DNA of 64,000 bases from Mastigocoleus testarum BC008. Its GTDB lineage: Bacteria; Cyanobacteriota; Cyanobacteriia; Cyanobacteriales; Nostocaceae. Positions 1-9,066 of the stretch are shown piece after piece. Within the stretch, counting starts at the first letter, position 1, and each line of letters begins with the position of its first letter. Below the pieces are notes generated by a model. The model searched no databases. It was not told where the DNA came from and saw nothing but the letters and a program-made list of their open reading frames with translations. Made by a program: the position numbers and the translations under genes. The stretch is taken from contig NZ_LMTZ01000095.1 in NCBI RefSeq assembly GCF_001456025.1, positions 62,001 through 126,000 of the forward strand, given 5' to 3'.

Positions 1-3000
1 CATCACTAAGATTGGTATAAAGCAAGTTGGCATTTTTGAATTTGGCATCGATAAGTTCGGCCCTGCTAAGATCTGCACTGCTGAGGTCAGCACTGCTGAG
101 ATTAGTGTACATGAGTTTGGCATCGGTGAGGTCAGCACTGCTGAGGTCAGCACTGCTGAGGTCAGCACTGTTGAGGTAAGCACTGTTAAGATTAGCACTG
201 CTGAGGTTGGCATAAGTCAGGTTGGCATTTTTGAGTTTAGCACTGCAAAGCTTGGCAAAAGTGAGGTCAGCAGTGCTGAGCTTGACAAGAGTAAGATCGG
301 CTCCACTGAGGTCAGCAGTACTGAGATTAGCAGTACTGAGGTCAGCAGTACTGAGGTTCGCACTGTTGATATTGGCACCACTAAGGTTAGCGCTGCTAAG
401 ATTGGCACCGATAAGTTTGGCACTTCTGAGATCGGCACTTCTGAGATCGGCACTTCTGAGGTCAGCAGTACTGAGGTCAGCAGTACTGAGGTTCGCACTG
501 TTAATATTGGTACTACGAAGGTAGGCCCCACTAAGCTTGGCAAGAGTGAGATCGGCACCGCTAAGGTCGACACGACTAAGGTTGGTACGAATTAAATAGG
601 CACCACTAAGATTGGTATAGCTAAGTTTGGCATAAATCAGATTGGCATCACTGAGGTCAGTACCACTGAGGTCAGTACCACTGAGGTTGGCTCCACTGAG
701 GTCGGTACTACTGAGGTTTCTTTTTTCAGTTGGCTGATTAACAATTTCCCAGACTAAGCGCCATTTTTGATCGAGTTTTGTCTCAGAGTCGATGATTGTA
801 TTGCTCAGATCGGCACCACTAAGATTGGCACCACTGAGATTCGTATTGGTAAGGTTTGTATAACTGAGATTTACATTAGTCAGGTCGGCACCACTGAGGT
901 TGGTACCGCTAAGATCTGTACCACTGAGATCGGTACTACTGAGGTTTCGTCTTTCAGTTGGTTGATTAACAATCTCCCAGACTAAGCGCCATTTTTGATC
1001 GAGTTTTGTCTCAGAGTCGATGATTGTATTGCTCAGATCGGCACCACTAAGATTGGCACCACTGAGATTCGTATTGGTAAGGTTTGTATAACTGAGATTT
1101 ACATTAGTCAGGTCGGCACCACTGAGGTTGGTACCGCTAAGATCTGTACCACTGAGATCGGTACTACTGAGGTTTCGTCTTTCAGTTGGTTGATTAACAA
1201 TCTCCCAGACTAAGCGCCATTTTTGATCGAGTTTTGTCTCAGAGTCGATGATTGTATTGCTCAGATCGGCACCACTAAGGCTGGTATTTCTGAGGTCAGC
1301 ACCACTAATATCGGTACCACTAAGATTGGCACCATTAAGATTTGCACCATTAAGATTGGCACCATTAAGATTGGCACTACTGAGGTCGGAAGTACTGAGA
1401 TCGGCTCTACTAAGATCGGCATTAGTAAGGTTTCGTTTTTCAGTTGGCTGATTAACAATTTCCCAGACTAAGCGCCATTTCCGGTCAAGTTTTGTCTCAG
1501 AATTGATTAATGTATTGCTGAGGTTGGCACCACTGAGGTTAACAGTACTGAGATTGGCTCCACTGAGGTTGACAGCACTGAGGTCAGCACCACTGAGGTT
1601 TGTACCACTCAGATTAGCATTAGTGAAGTTTGTACCACTGAGGTTTGTACCACTCAGATTGGCATTAACTAGGTTGGCACCATTGAGGTTAACACCAGTG
1701 AGGTCGGTATTAGTAAGATTCCGTCTTTCAGTTGGCTGATTAATAATTTCCCAGACTAAATGCCATTTTTGCTCGAATTTTGTTTCAGAATCGGTTATTG
1801 TATCACTCAGGTCAGCACCACTAAGATTGGCATCACTGAAGTTGGTACCGCTCAGATTAGCACCACTGAAGTTGGTATGACTCAAATCGGCACCACTGAA
1901 GTTAGTATTACTGAGGTCTGCACCACTGAATTTGGCATTACTGAGATTAGTATGACTGAGATCGGCACCACTAAATTTAGTATTACTGAGGTTAGCATGA
2001 CTTAAATCAGCACCACTGAAGTTGGCACCACTGAAATCGCCATTGTCACTTAGGAGATTGGCATTACTGAGATCGGCACCCGTGAGCTTGGCTTCTCTGA
2101 GATCGGCACCCGTGAGCTTGGCTTCTCTGAGATCGGCATAAATTAGGTCGGCTTCTTTGAGATTGGCATATCTGAGGTTAGCGCCAGCGAGATTTGCATA
2201 CCTGAGGTTAGCGCCAGCGAGATTGGCATGAATCAGATCGCTATTACTGAGTTTTCGTCTTTCAGCTGGTTGATTAACAATTTCCCAGACTGAATACCAT
2301 TTTTGATCGATTGTTGTCTCAGAGTCGATGATTGTACCACTGAGGTCCACATTACTAAGGTCGGCACTACTGAGGTTGGCTTTAGTCAGGTTTGTACCGC
2401 TAAGGTTGGCATTAGTGAGATCGGCTTCTACCAGATTGACATCACTCAAATTGGCTCCGCTAAGGTCCGTACTGTAGAGTTTTCGTTTCTCGGCTGGCTG
2501 ATTAATAATTTTCCAGACTAAGTGCCATTTTCGGTCGAGTTTTGTCTCGGAGTCGATGATTGCACAGTTTAGGTTTGCACCACAAAGGTTGGCACTACAA
2601 AGGTTGACACCGCAAAGATTGGCATTACTAAGGTTTGCATCTCTAAGATTGGCATATCTGAGGTCGGCTTTTCTCAGGTTGACGTTACTAAGGTTAGTAG
2701 CACTGAAGTTCGCTTCTTTGAGATTGGCATATTTGAGAGTGATGCTTTTCAAATCAGTATTCGATAAATTTACCCTTGTCAGAGAAACTGCATCTTCATT
2801 CAAATCTTGCAGAGCTTGATTTCTGGCGTAACTGCTTTTTATCCCATCAGCTGCGTCGATCACCTGCCAAGCTTCATAATGTTTTCTTTGTTTTCTGTCA
2901 TCAATTTCTATAAAATAAAGAATGACAGCGGCAAAAATGCTTATACCTTCAATATTTCTTAAAGTTGTCGCCCAGAACTTTTTGATTTCCGTGTCTTTTT

Positions 3001-3187
3001 TGTTACCTTCTGGTATTACTAAATACATAATAAATGCTAAAGCAGTAATACAGATGGGAATGATAGAATATTTGATTATTATTTGCCTGATTTTTTTTTG
3101 CCTGATTTTTTGTTTGCGTTTTTGAAACCAATTTGCGAATCGTTCGTGTACCGGTCGTTTTTCTGAGCATTTATTGTTATTAGTCAT
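1..3187 (-). CDS. Giant pentapeptide-repeat membrane protein, C-terminus beyond window
   Basis: The minus frame from an ATG at 3185-3187 stays open to the left edge, giving over 1,060 residues. The N-terminus is basic and carries two hydrophobic segments (about residues 43-61 and 78-94), so it is likely anchored in a membrane. From about residue 125 onward it is built of A(D/N)LxX pentapeptides, a right-handed quadrilateral beta-helix fold. The pentapeptides are broken about seven times by a spacer of the type D-S-E-T-K-(F/L)-D-x-K-W-x-L-V-W-E-I-V-N-Q, known from cyanobacterial pentapeptide proteins. An AAAGGG precedes the start. Two modules of 228 bp are identical. No enzymatic domain is seen; a structural or scaffold role is inference. 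Confidence 0.85.
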   Translation of the reverse strand, partial: MTNNNKCSEKRPVHERFANWFQKRKQKIRQKKIRQIIIKYSIIPICITALAFIMYLVIPEGNKKDTEIKKFWATTLRNIEGISIFAAVILYFIEIDDRKQRKHYEAWQVIDAADGIKSSYARNQALQDLNEDAVSLTRVNLSNTDLKSITLKYANLKEANFSATNLSNVNLRKADLRYANLRDANLSNANLCGVNLCSANLCGANLNCAIIDSETKLDRKWHLVWKIINQPAEKRKLYSTDLSGANLSDVNLVEADLTNANLSGTNLTKANLSSADLSNVDLSGTIIDSETTIDQKWYSVWEIVNQPAERRKLSNSDLIHANLAGANLRYANLAGANLRYANLKEADLIYADLREAKLTGADLREAKLTGADLSNANLLSDNGDFSGANFSGADLSHANLSNTKFSGADLSHTNLSNAKFSGADLSNTNFSGADLSHTNFSGANLSGTNFSDANLSGADLSDTITDSETKFEQKWHLVWEIINQPTERRNLTNTDLTGVNLNGANLVNANLSGTNLSGTNFTNANLSGTNLSGADLSAVNLSGANLSTVNLSGANLSNTLINSETKLDRKWRLVWEIVNQPTEKRNLTNADLSRADLSTSDLSSANLNGANLNGANLNGANLSGTDISGADLRNTSLSGADLSNTIIDSETKLDQKWRLVWEIVNQPTERRNLSSTDLSGTDLSGTNLSGADLTNVNLSYTNLTNTNLSGANLSGADLSNTIIDSETKLDQKWRLVWEIVNQPTERRNLSSTDLSGTDLSGTNLSGADLTNVNLSYTNLTNTNLSGANLSGADLSNTIIDSETKLDQKWRLVWEIVNQPTEKRNLSSTDLSGANLSGTDLSGTDLSDANLIYAKLSYTNLSGAYLIRTNLSRVDLSGADLTLAKLSGAYLRSTNINSANLSTADLSTADLRSADLRSADLRSAKLIGANLSSANLSGANINSANLSTADLSTANLSTADLSGADLTLVKLSTADLTFAKLCSAKLKNANLTYANLSSANLNSAYLNSADLSSADLSSADLTDAKLMYTNLSSADLSSADLSRAELIDAKFKNANLLYTNLSD
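750..1205. repeat. Two identical 228-bp tandem modules inside the pentapeptide gene
   Basis: The block from about 750 to 977 is repeated immediately at 978 to 1205 with no base difference that I can see. 228 bp is 76 codons, so the reading frame is kept. Each unit holds one KWxLVWEIVNQ spacer plus pentapeptides. Neighbouring modules are clearly related but diverged, so this pair is a recent duplication. Confidence 0.85.
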
Positions 3188-3242
3188 TATCCAAACCCTT
3201 TACAATGACAAATGCAAAGATGAAGTATCATTACAGCAATTT

Positions 3243-3446
3243 TCAGGCGAATAGATCGCAGTGAGCGAAACAATCGATGGTATTATCTTTTATGATGTAA
3301 TCCATGATTCCAGTCATAGCCTGGTCTAGAGCTTCATAAGTACAAGTCGCCTTAGAATGTAAAAAATGCTTGAGTTTCCACCGGCACAACTCAACTGTAG
3401 ATAGATCTAGCGAGTAACGTTCCAAATCTTTTGGATTAACTTCCAC
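3243..3446 (-). pseudogene. IS630-type transposase C-terminal remnant
   Basis: A 67-codon minus-strand frame reads ...YSLDLSTVELCRWKLKHFL... and ends ...CFAHCDLFA. This matches the C-terminal end of IS630-family DDE transposases (Y-S-P-D-L-x-P-I-E-x-x-W-x-K-x-K-x-x-L, then T-Y-E-A-L and W-F-x-H-C-G). The glutamate of VEL corresponds to the last catalytic acid. Upstream catalytic domains are absent and no terminal repeats are evident. Another short open minus frame (3453 to about 3700) lies just upstream but is not recognisable. Confidence 0.6.
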
Positions 3447-3735
3447 CTTTGTTTAATTTGTTTCCCGCAGCCACTTTTGATATTTTTTTGTATTTTCTAA
3501 TGCATTAAACAAAATCTGCGCACAGTAGCGGATAGGTTGAGTAATAAAACTACTAAGTGATATTAACTGCTTGTTATTTGAAACGCTTGTATACAAGGAA
3601 TCAAATTCGAGATGATAATACTTTTGTGTTGTTGTTTTTAAAGCGGGATGCAAATCATAATCAGTTATGTTACCAGGAATTGCTTGGGTAAGATTGGCAA
3701 TTTCTTTAGTAATTTATTTAATAATTTCTTTGATT

Positions 3736-3921
3736 TTAGCAGAATGGAAAAATCTAATTGAAGTTCAAGCTATTTATCCAAAAGCTTCTGCTTTTGGCAA
3801 CTTCACTGTGTTTAATATAAAAGAAAACAATTATCGCTTAATAGTTGATATCATTTACAAAACTCAAAGAATTTATATTAAATATGTCCTAACTCACGCC
3901 GAATATGATAAGGATAAATGA
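3736..3921 (+). pseudogene. HigB-like mRNA interferase toxin, damaged
   Basis: Starting with A-E-W-K-N, the frame reads like the core of HigB toxins (RelE fold): EVQAIYPKA, G-N-F-T-V-F-N-I, N-N-Y-R-L-I and YVLTHAEYDKDK. HigB cleaves mRNA on ribosomes and is held by HigA. The expected N-terminal helix before A-E-W is replaced by an unrelated hydrophobic stretch, and a TGA stands where a Trp codon usually follows the final YDKDK, so the gene looks broken at both ends. The HigA-like remnant follows at once. Confidence 0.6.
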
Positions 3922-3934
3922 AAAAATTACCCGT

Positions 3935-4310
3935 ACTTTTAATTCTGAATCTTACGGTAAACTGCTAGCTGAGTATCAACCAAAAACAATTACTACCCGA
4001 ACAAGCTATCAAACTAGCACAAAGCTTAGAACATCATCCCAATCGTACAGCAGAAAAGGAGATGCTGTTGGAACTGTTGGTGACATTAATTGAGAAATTT
4101 GAAGAAACTCATTACCCAATACCCCAAGGTACTCCCCATTCGATGTTAATACATCTGATGGAGGCACGGGATCTTACTCCAGAAGCATTAGCTGGGGTAA
4201 TTGGTTCTAGGGAAGTTGTTTGGGAAATTGTTAATGGCGCTACCATCAATAAAGCACAAGCAGAAGCTCTTGCAGAGTATTTTCGTGTGGATGTGAATTT
4301 ATTTGAATAG
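3935..4310 (+). pseudogene. HigA-like antitoxin, frameshifted
   Basis: Homology to HigA antitoxins is split over two frames. The first part (S-Y-G-K-L-L-A-E-Y-Q-P-K near 3950) is the normal start of the family. After about 3995-3999 the continuation (E-Q-A-I-K-L-A-Q, then P-I-P-Q-G-T-P-H, L-M-E-A-R, S-R-E-V-V-W-E-I, V-N-G) sits in another frame. The HTH half remains open from an ATG at 4062 to 4310 (82 codons), with GGAG directly against the ATG, so a short DNA-binding product cannot be excluded. Otherwise this is the decayed partner of the HigB remnant. Confidence 0.6.
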
Positions 4311-4350
4311 TGAATTGCGCATAGCACTATATTTCTATGAGGAGAAAATA

Positions 4351-5244
4351 ATGCCACTTTGGGGAGGGATAGAAGCTGGAGGAACAAAATTTATATGTGG
4401 TGTAGGAACTAAACCTAATGATATACGTGCAGAAATTCGCATTCCAACAACCACACCACAAGAAACAATACCTCAAGTAATTGATTTTTTCCATCAGCAA
4501 GAAAAACTTGAAGGTACCTTGGAAGGTATTGGAATTGGTTCCTTTGGACCTTTAGATCCAAATCCTGCTTCTCCTACTTTCGGCTATCTCAAGCATACAC
4601 CCAAACATAATTGGGTAGACTTTGATTTTGTGGGTGCAATTAGGCGCGAATTCAAGATACCAATAGGTTTTGATACCGATGTAAATGCTGCAGTTTTAGG
4701 TGAGTATCGCTGGGGAAATGCCCAAGGATTAGATACTTTCATCTATATTACTGTTGGTACCGGAATAGGTGGAGGAGGAATGGTTAATGGTAAATTAATC
4801 CATGGTCTGCTTCATCCTGAAATGGGACATATTTTTATCCCTCACAATTTAACAGAGGATCCCTTTACCGGTTGTTGTCCTTTCCACAATGACTGTTTGG
4901 AAGGATTAGCATCTGGACTTGCAATTGAAAAGCGTTGGGGTAAAAAAGCAACTTCTCTTCCACCGGAACATCCAGCTTGGCTTCTAGAAGCAAACTATTT
5001 AGCTCTTGGTTTAGTAAATTTCGTTCTCACTTTATCACCTCAGAAAATCATTATGGGAGGTGGTGTCATGAATCAAAAACAGCTTTTTCCACTTGTACGT
5101 TCTCAAGTCCAGAAACATCTTAGTAGTTACTTAAAAGTTCCAGAAATCCTCAATGAAATCGAAGATTATATCTTACCTCCAAAATTAGGTAACAAAGCTG
5201 GTCTTATGGGAGCTTTTGCTTTAGCAGAACAAGCTGCTCCCTAG
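4351..5244 (+). CDS. ROK-family fructokinase
   Basis: Phosphorylates a hexose, most likely fructose, with ATP. The protein (297 aa) has the N-terminal phosphate-binding G-I-E-A-G-G-T-K-F, the catalytic region D-T-D-V-N-A-A, the TVGTGIGGG sequence and the ROK zinc site H-P-E-M-G-H followed by C-C-P-F-H-N-D-C-L-E-G. That Zn motif and length match the fructokinase branch of ROK kinases (YdhR/GmuE type). The ATG at 4351 is chosen because GAGGAG lies six bases upstream; an in-frame ATG at 4303 overlaps the HigA remnant and has no such site. Free fructose from sucrose cleavage is the likely substrate. Confidence 0.85.
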   Translation: MPLWGGIEAGGTKFICGVGTKPNDIRAEIRIPTTTPQETIPQVIDFFHQQEKLEGTLEGIGIGSFGPLDPNPASPTFGYLKHTPKHNWVDFDFVGAIRREFKIPIGFDTDVNAAVLGEYRWGNAQGLDTFIYITVGTGIGGGGMVNGKLIHGLLHPEMGHIFIPHNLTEDPFTGCCPFHNDCLEGLASGLAIEKRWGKKATSLPPEHPAWLLEANYLALGLVNFVLTLSPQKIIMGGGVMNQKQLFPLVRSQVQKHLSSYLKVPEILNEIEDYILPPKLGNKAGLMGAFALAEQAAP

Positions 5245-5291
5245 TTCAATTCCCCTCCTCATATCATGTCCGGTAAAAGACTTATAATAAG

Positions 5292-5376
5292 GTTCGTAGT
5301 AGCGCTTTAGCGCAATAGACAAATGTTGGCGCTATTAGCGTTAGTGTGTCCGTCAGGACATAGCGCTACTACAAAC
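5292..5376. repeat. Small palindromic interspersed element
   Basis: About 85 bp with near-perfect 15-bp inverted ends (GTTCGTAGTAGCGCT against AGCGCTACTACAAAC) and smaller internal hairpins (GCGCTttAGCGC, GTCCgtcaGGAC). It sits between the convergent fructokinase and DUF1838 genes. Related fragments (TAGTAGCGCT, GTGTCCGT) recur elsewhere in the window, for example near 61,715 and 63,463. Confidence 0.55.
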
Positions 5377-5418
5377 ATATTTTTTCATAAGTAATTAAGC
5401 GCTTATCATATCAGTTCT

Positions 5419-6339
5419 TCAGCTACAAGACCTGTTATCCTCAAACTCTGGAATGGGAAATTCTGCACCCTTTAAATACTCGTTGAAGTGTTTGCGAAAA
5501 TAAGTCCAAGATGTTTCATTTTCGGCTGCAAGAAAACACCTGGGAGCTTTCTTATAAACAGGAAGTCGCGAAGTAATTAATTTTTGAAGTACGGGTGACA
5601 TTTCTTCAAAGTCCCGAAATTTGCTAAATGCAGCGCTGTAAACAAGTTGTCCCGGGCGATCGCCCATTTTCATCCAAGGTAACCACGGTCCAAGACGAGT
5701 CCAAGTACCGGAAAATGATTCAGTTGTAGCTTTTGATGTATCTGTTGCTTCTTCCAGGGGAACAGTAAACTTAAAAAATTCTCCAGCTTGGTATAGTTTC
5801 TCGGGACTGTAATTTTTAAATTTTGGATCGTTCCCCAAAACATTGGGATAGGTAAGGGGAATATCGAGTACGAAAGTAACATTTTCACCATTGATAAAAA
5901 CTGGATACTCTCCTCTCACAATATTTTGCACTGGATTATTGGCTATATGAACAACCGGTACAACTTCCTGTGTCCAAGGATTTTGCCAATTTTCTAGTAT
6001 TTCATTGGTTTGGGGATCCAAGTAAAAGGTAAGCTCGCGAGATGTTAGATACCATTCTCCCCCATCATCCTGGAAACAGCGAGCAACATTCATTCCAATG
6101 ATATTAAAAAGCTTTCGTTGTCTTTCCTGGGGTACAAAAGCGTAAACAGAACCTCGCCACTCTTTATATATATTCTTTCTATCAGTAGAACAATAACTAC
6201 GTATCAGTTCTTCCGTCCCCAAACTTTGCAGATCGGACGTTGCAGTATTATTATTCGTTTCTTTTGAAACCCTTGCAGAAGCCGTACCTGCAGCGATAAA
6301 AATTGCTAAGAAGCAAGAAAAAGCTTTGACAAACTTCAT
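5419..6339 (-). CDS. DUF1838 family exported protein
   Basis: 306 aa with a cleavable signal peptide (hydrophobic core about residues 5-20, cut likely after A-S-A-R-V region). The mature part matches the DUF1838 pattern: G-S-V-Y-A-F-V-P, F-N-I-I-G-M-N-V-A-R-C, L-T-F-Y-L-D-P-Q-T, I-L-E-N-W-Q-N-P-W-T and V-V-H-I-A-N-N-P-V. Members occur in cyanobacteria and proteobacteria; no biochemical function is established that I can name. Three cysteines in the mature part may form disulphides. It is a single gene, convergent with the fructokinase. Confidence 0.75.
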   Translation of the reverse strand: MKFVKAFSCFLAIFIAAGTASARVSKETNNNTATSDLQSLGTEELIRSYCSTDRKNIYKEWRGSVYAFVPQERQRKLFNIIGMNVARCFQDDGGEWYLTSRELTFYLDPQTNEILENWQNPWTQEVVPVVHIANNPVQNIVRGEYPVFINGENVTFVLDIPLTYPNVLGNDPKFKNYSPEKLYQAGEFFKFTVPLEEATDTSKATTESFSGTWTRLGPWLPWMKMGDRPGQLVYSAAFSKFRDFEEMSPVLQKLITSRLPVYKKAPRCFLAAENETSWTYFRKHFNEYLKGAEFPIPEFEDNRSCS

Positions 6340-6608
6340 GGAAAACTCGTAATTCTCATCAGATATACCCTGAGAAATAAAATGATTTTTATTCTCAATC
6401 CTAGAGATATTACAAAATTTATCCGTCGAGAGAAAAGTATAGCAGGATGTATTTAGCTATATTTTTGCAGGACATTTTTTGTTCGCCATTCTCTGTTCCT
6501 TTTGCAGCAGAATATACACAATTTGGGAAAAAAGAAGGAGCCAAGCGCTCCTACAAAAAAACTTAAAACTATACTGGTATTTAATCGTTTCAATGATTTA
6601 TTCAAATA
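6340..6608. other. Non-coding gap
   Basis: AT-rich intergenic stretch upstream of the DUF1838 gene. It contains GGAGCCAAGCGCTCC (about 6537-6551), a 7-bp inverted repeat (GGAGC/GCTCC core) typical of dispersed repeats. Nothing else recognised. Confidence 0.4.
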
Positions 6609-7370
6609 CTAAGAGTTAAGAATATTGAGATTAACTTGTTGAAATTTAACTTCATTTAGCAAACAGTCTTTAAATATATGAGGTAGATTATTTAATCGCT
6701 GTTGTTTTTGTCTTTTTATCATTAATGAAGTAAAAAATCGATAAGGAACGGTTTCTATTAAAGTCATATCACCACGCAGAACATTGAATAACTGCGGGAG
6801 ATAAGCAAAAACATCATAAACTATCAAATTTAACGTATATTTCCCATAATCCTGGTTGGGTTTTTGAAAGTTGGGGATACTGCTTGTTTTTAATGCTTTC
6901 GTATTAAACTTAATAACTCTAAACAGCCTACCTCGCTTGTCAATACGCCATTCACGAACAAATACTTGATTTGAAGAGTTAGTAATGAGGAAAGCTAATA
7001 ACATCATTACCGGACTCAATACTATAATTAGGAATGAGGCAAAAATTAAATTGAAAAAGTAATCAAAAAAGCCAAAAAACCAATTTAATCGTCCCTTGTG
7101 TTTTTGATTTGCTGGCAGTTTTAAATATATGGGTTTACCTGCTTGTTCGCAAGCATCAGCCCAAAATAGAACCTCTTTTCCCCCTAATTTTGGATCTATA
7201 CAAACTAGATTTACTGAAGAATGTTTTAAACACTCAACTAACCATTGTTTGCTGTGTACAGCAGGTAGATTGACTTGTTCAACTTCATCCACGGGTTTAA
7301 CTAATAATTTACCCATACGCCACTTCAGCGCACAAGTGGATAAACTGTTGTTTTCGAAATAGTCTATCAT
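6609..7370 (-). CDS. hepC: HepC-like bacterial sugar transferase
   Basis: Expected to transfer a sugar-phosphate to undecaprenyl phosphate at the inner membrane, starting exopolysaccharide repeat units; the HepC branch serves the heterocyst envelope polysaccharide. The first 100 residues hold a cyanobacterial HepC-like extension (L-L-V-K-P, L-V-C-I-D-P-K-L-G). One membrane segment follows at about 108-132, then a shortened sugar-transferase domain with R-I-D-K-R-G-R-L-F-R-V-I-K-F and L-P-Q-L-F-N-V-L-R-G-D-M. Oddly the usual L-D-E before L-P-Q-L is V-F-A-Y, and the V-G-P-R-P end is E-T-V-P-Y. Family assignment is good; the HepC name is moderate. Confidence 0.6.
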   Translation of the reverse strand: MIDYFENNSLSTCALKWRMGKLLVKPVDEVEQVNLPAVHSKQWLVECLKHSSVNLVCIDPKLGGKEVLFWADACEQAGKPIYLKLPANQKHKGRLNWFFGFFDYFFNLIFASFLIIVLSPVMMLLAFLITNSSNQVFVREWRIDKRGRLFRVIKFNTKALKTSSIPNFQKPNQDYGKYTLNLIVYDVFAYLPQLFNVLRGDMTLIETVPYRFFTSLMIKRQKQQRLNNLPHIFKDCLLNEVKFQQVNLNILNS

Positions 7371-7680
7371 GGTTACTCTATTTCAATTTTGCAGGCAGTA
7401 TTTAGATTAGGGATACTGGTCCATTACTAAAGTTTGAAGAATTATGGCAAAATAACTTACCAAAATTACGCTCTCATATTTTAGATAAATTGAGTCAGTT
7501 AGCCCCCCTATATATGTCTTCATGCTCTGAGGTTAGTATTTATGTTTATTTTTACAAAAATAAATATACTTCGAACGGTAGACTCTGGAATGGGATCGAA
7601 GTTCAAAATAAAAGCTGCACTGGTTCCGACCTAAAATGCGATCGCCCTCGGAGTAATTGATATTTGAAAATATCCCAATT
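7371..7680. other. Divergent intergenic region
   Basis: About 310 bp between the divergent sugar transferase and polysaccharide deacetylase genes, AT-rich, expected to hold both promoters. One GCGATCGC octamer lies near 7638. No convincing operator or RNA was found. Confidence 0.35.
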
Positions 7681-8373
7681 ATGCAATTTTTTCCTATATT
7701 TCCAATTATTTACCGTATTCTCCGCCCCAACTTCCCTGATTGTCTTTGGGAGGGGAATAACAGTTCCCGTAACATCGCACTTACTTTTGATGATGGACCT
7801 CATCCCCAATACACTCCAAGACTCTTAGAAATTCTCGAATATCACAAAATCCCTGCAAGCTTTTTTTTATTGGGAGCGTGTGTCGAACGTTCACCACATA
7901 TTGTTAAAAAAATTCATGCTTCGGGTCATTGGATTGGTTTACATGGCTATACTCATCATAATTTTCCATTCCTTTCAGAAACAGAACTTCAGCAAAGTCT
8001 AGAAAAAACTCAGACTGCAATTTCTAGTGCTTGTGGATTGCGATCGCAACAAATACGAGATGTTCGTCCACCTAACGGTTTTTTTACACCTAAGACTCTA
8101 AAACTACTACAAAAGTGGAATTACCGACCGGTGATGTGGAGCGTGGTACCGGAAGATTGGGTTAGACCTGGAGTTCTGACTGTGACACAAAGAGTTTTAA
8201 AATTAGTCAAGCAAGGCTCAACGATCGTTTTACATGATGGGTTTTGTGGAGGAGAGGATGTTGCAGAAATAGCGAATACCTTAATTCCTCAATTATTAGA
8301 AAGGGAATATAATTTCGTCACAATTGATGCTTTATGGGAGGAAAAAATAAAAAAGGTTAAACGCGATCGATAG
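7681..8373 (+). CDS. Polysaccharide deacetylase (NodB-type, CE4)
   Basis: Removes N- or O-acetyl groups from polysaccharide, probably cell wall or exopolysaccharide. The 230-aa protein shows the NodB signature A-L-T-F-D-D-G-P-H (catalytic Asp and metal-binding Asp), the H-G-Y-T-H-H metal histidines, the R-P-P-N-G-F-F motif 3 and V-L-H-D-G motif. There is no clear signal peptide, only a hydrophobic N-terminus. The ATG at 7681 is used; an in-frame TTG at 7657 is possible and neither has a good ribosome site. It is divergent from the HepC-like gene, so a joint role in envelope polysaccharide is plausible but inferred. Confidence 0.8.
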   Translation: MQFFPIFPIIYRILRPNFPDCLWEGNNSSRNIALTFDDGPHPQYTPRLLEILEYHKIPASFFLLGACVERSPHIVKKIHASGHWIGLHGYTHHNFPFLSETELQQSLEKTQTAISSACGLRSQQIRDVRPPNGFFTPKTLKLLQKWNYRPVMWSVVPEDWVRPGVLTVTQRVLKLVKQGSTIVLHDGFCGGEDVAEIANTLIPQLLEREYNFVTIDALWEEKIKKVKRDR

Positions 8374-8566
8374 ATGTATTTACCTATTTGTATATGTAGA
8401 TATTCGTATAGATGGAGAAATTCAGCTCTAGAACTAATTTCTAAAGCCTTCTAGAATTTCTCTACACCCGAAATTTGGATCGATAACTTAGATTAATTAT
8501 TGCTACACTACTTCGAATTTCGCTACATTATAGTGTTTCGGAAAAATCCTCGCGCAATTTCTTTTT

Positions 8567-8935
8567 TTAATCCCAAACACGTTTACCGTTTTCGTCTGTG
8601 CGCGCTTGTCTGATGACGTCTGAAATCTCCTCTGCATCTTTGACGTGATGCAAGGCTTCTTTATCACCTTCTGTATCTTCCACAACGAAATATGTCGGAA
8701 CAGTCACATGGTCTCCAGTGATATCCGGTGCATCCACTGCTACCTGCTTTGCTTTTTGATCTAGATTCTTCGATCCATCAATACGATCGCCAGGATTTAT
8801 GGGTAAATCATTTCCTTTACTGTCTATTTCCTGCTGCTGTTGTTGTTTTTGCTCTGGAGCAACTTCCTCTGGATTAAGTGGTTGTTTATCTTCTAATTGA
8901 CGATTTTCTAAAGTTAAATTTTGGTTGTTATTCAT
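8567..8935 (-). CDS. Hypothetical acidic low-complexity protein
   Basis: 122 aa from the ATG at 8933-8935. The first half is hydrophilic and glutamine-rich (a run Q-K-Q-Q-Q-Q-Q-E), with many Asn, Glu and Asp residues and no membrane segment. The C-terminal 50 residues look folded (V-T-V-P-T-Y-F-V-V-E-D-T-E, then E-A-L-H-H-V-K-D-A-E-E). I do not recognise a family. An in-frame codon 28 residues upstream would extend it, but the extension reads as chance sequence. Confidence 0.5.
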   Translation of the reverse strand: MNNNQNLTLENRQLEDKQPLNPEEVAPEQKQQQQQEIDSKGNDLPINPGDRIDGSKNLDQKAKQVAVDAPDITGDHVTVPTYFVVEDTEGDKEALHHVKDAEEISDVIRQARTDENGKRVWD

Positions 8936-9066
8936 AGGTTTAATACTTAGACTATGTTTGTTTCGATCTAAGATTAATCCTAAAAAAACATATTGAATAT
9001 TCTCTCTATCAAATGGCAAAGATAAATAAAATAGTTTTATACCATAAGTTATACTGCGATCTATTT

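Noticed and set aside
217..1500. Many short open frames on both strands across the pentapeptide region
   Set aside because: They are alternative readings of the repeated pentapeptide codons; the long minus frame from 3,187 explains the region.
3453..3700. Minus frame between IS630 scrap and HigB remnant
   Set aside because: Open for about 80 codons but no start with ribosome site and not recognised.
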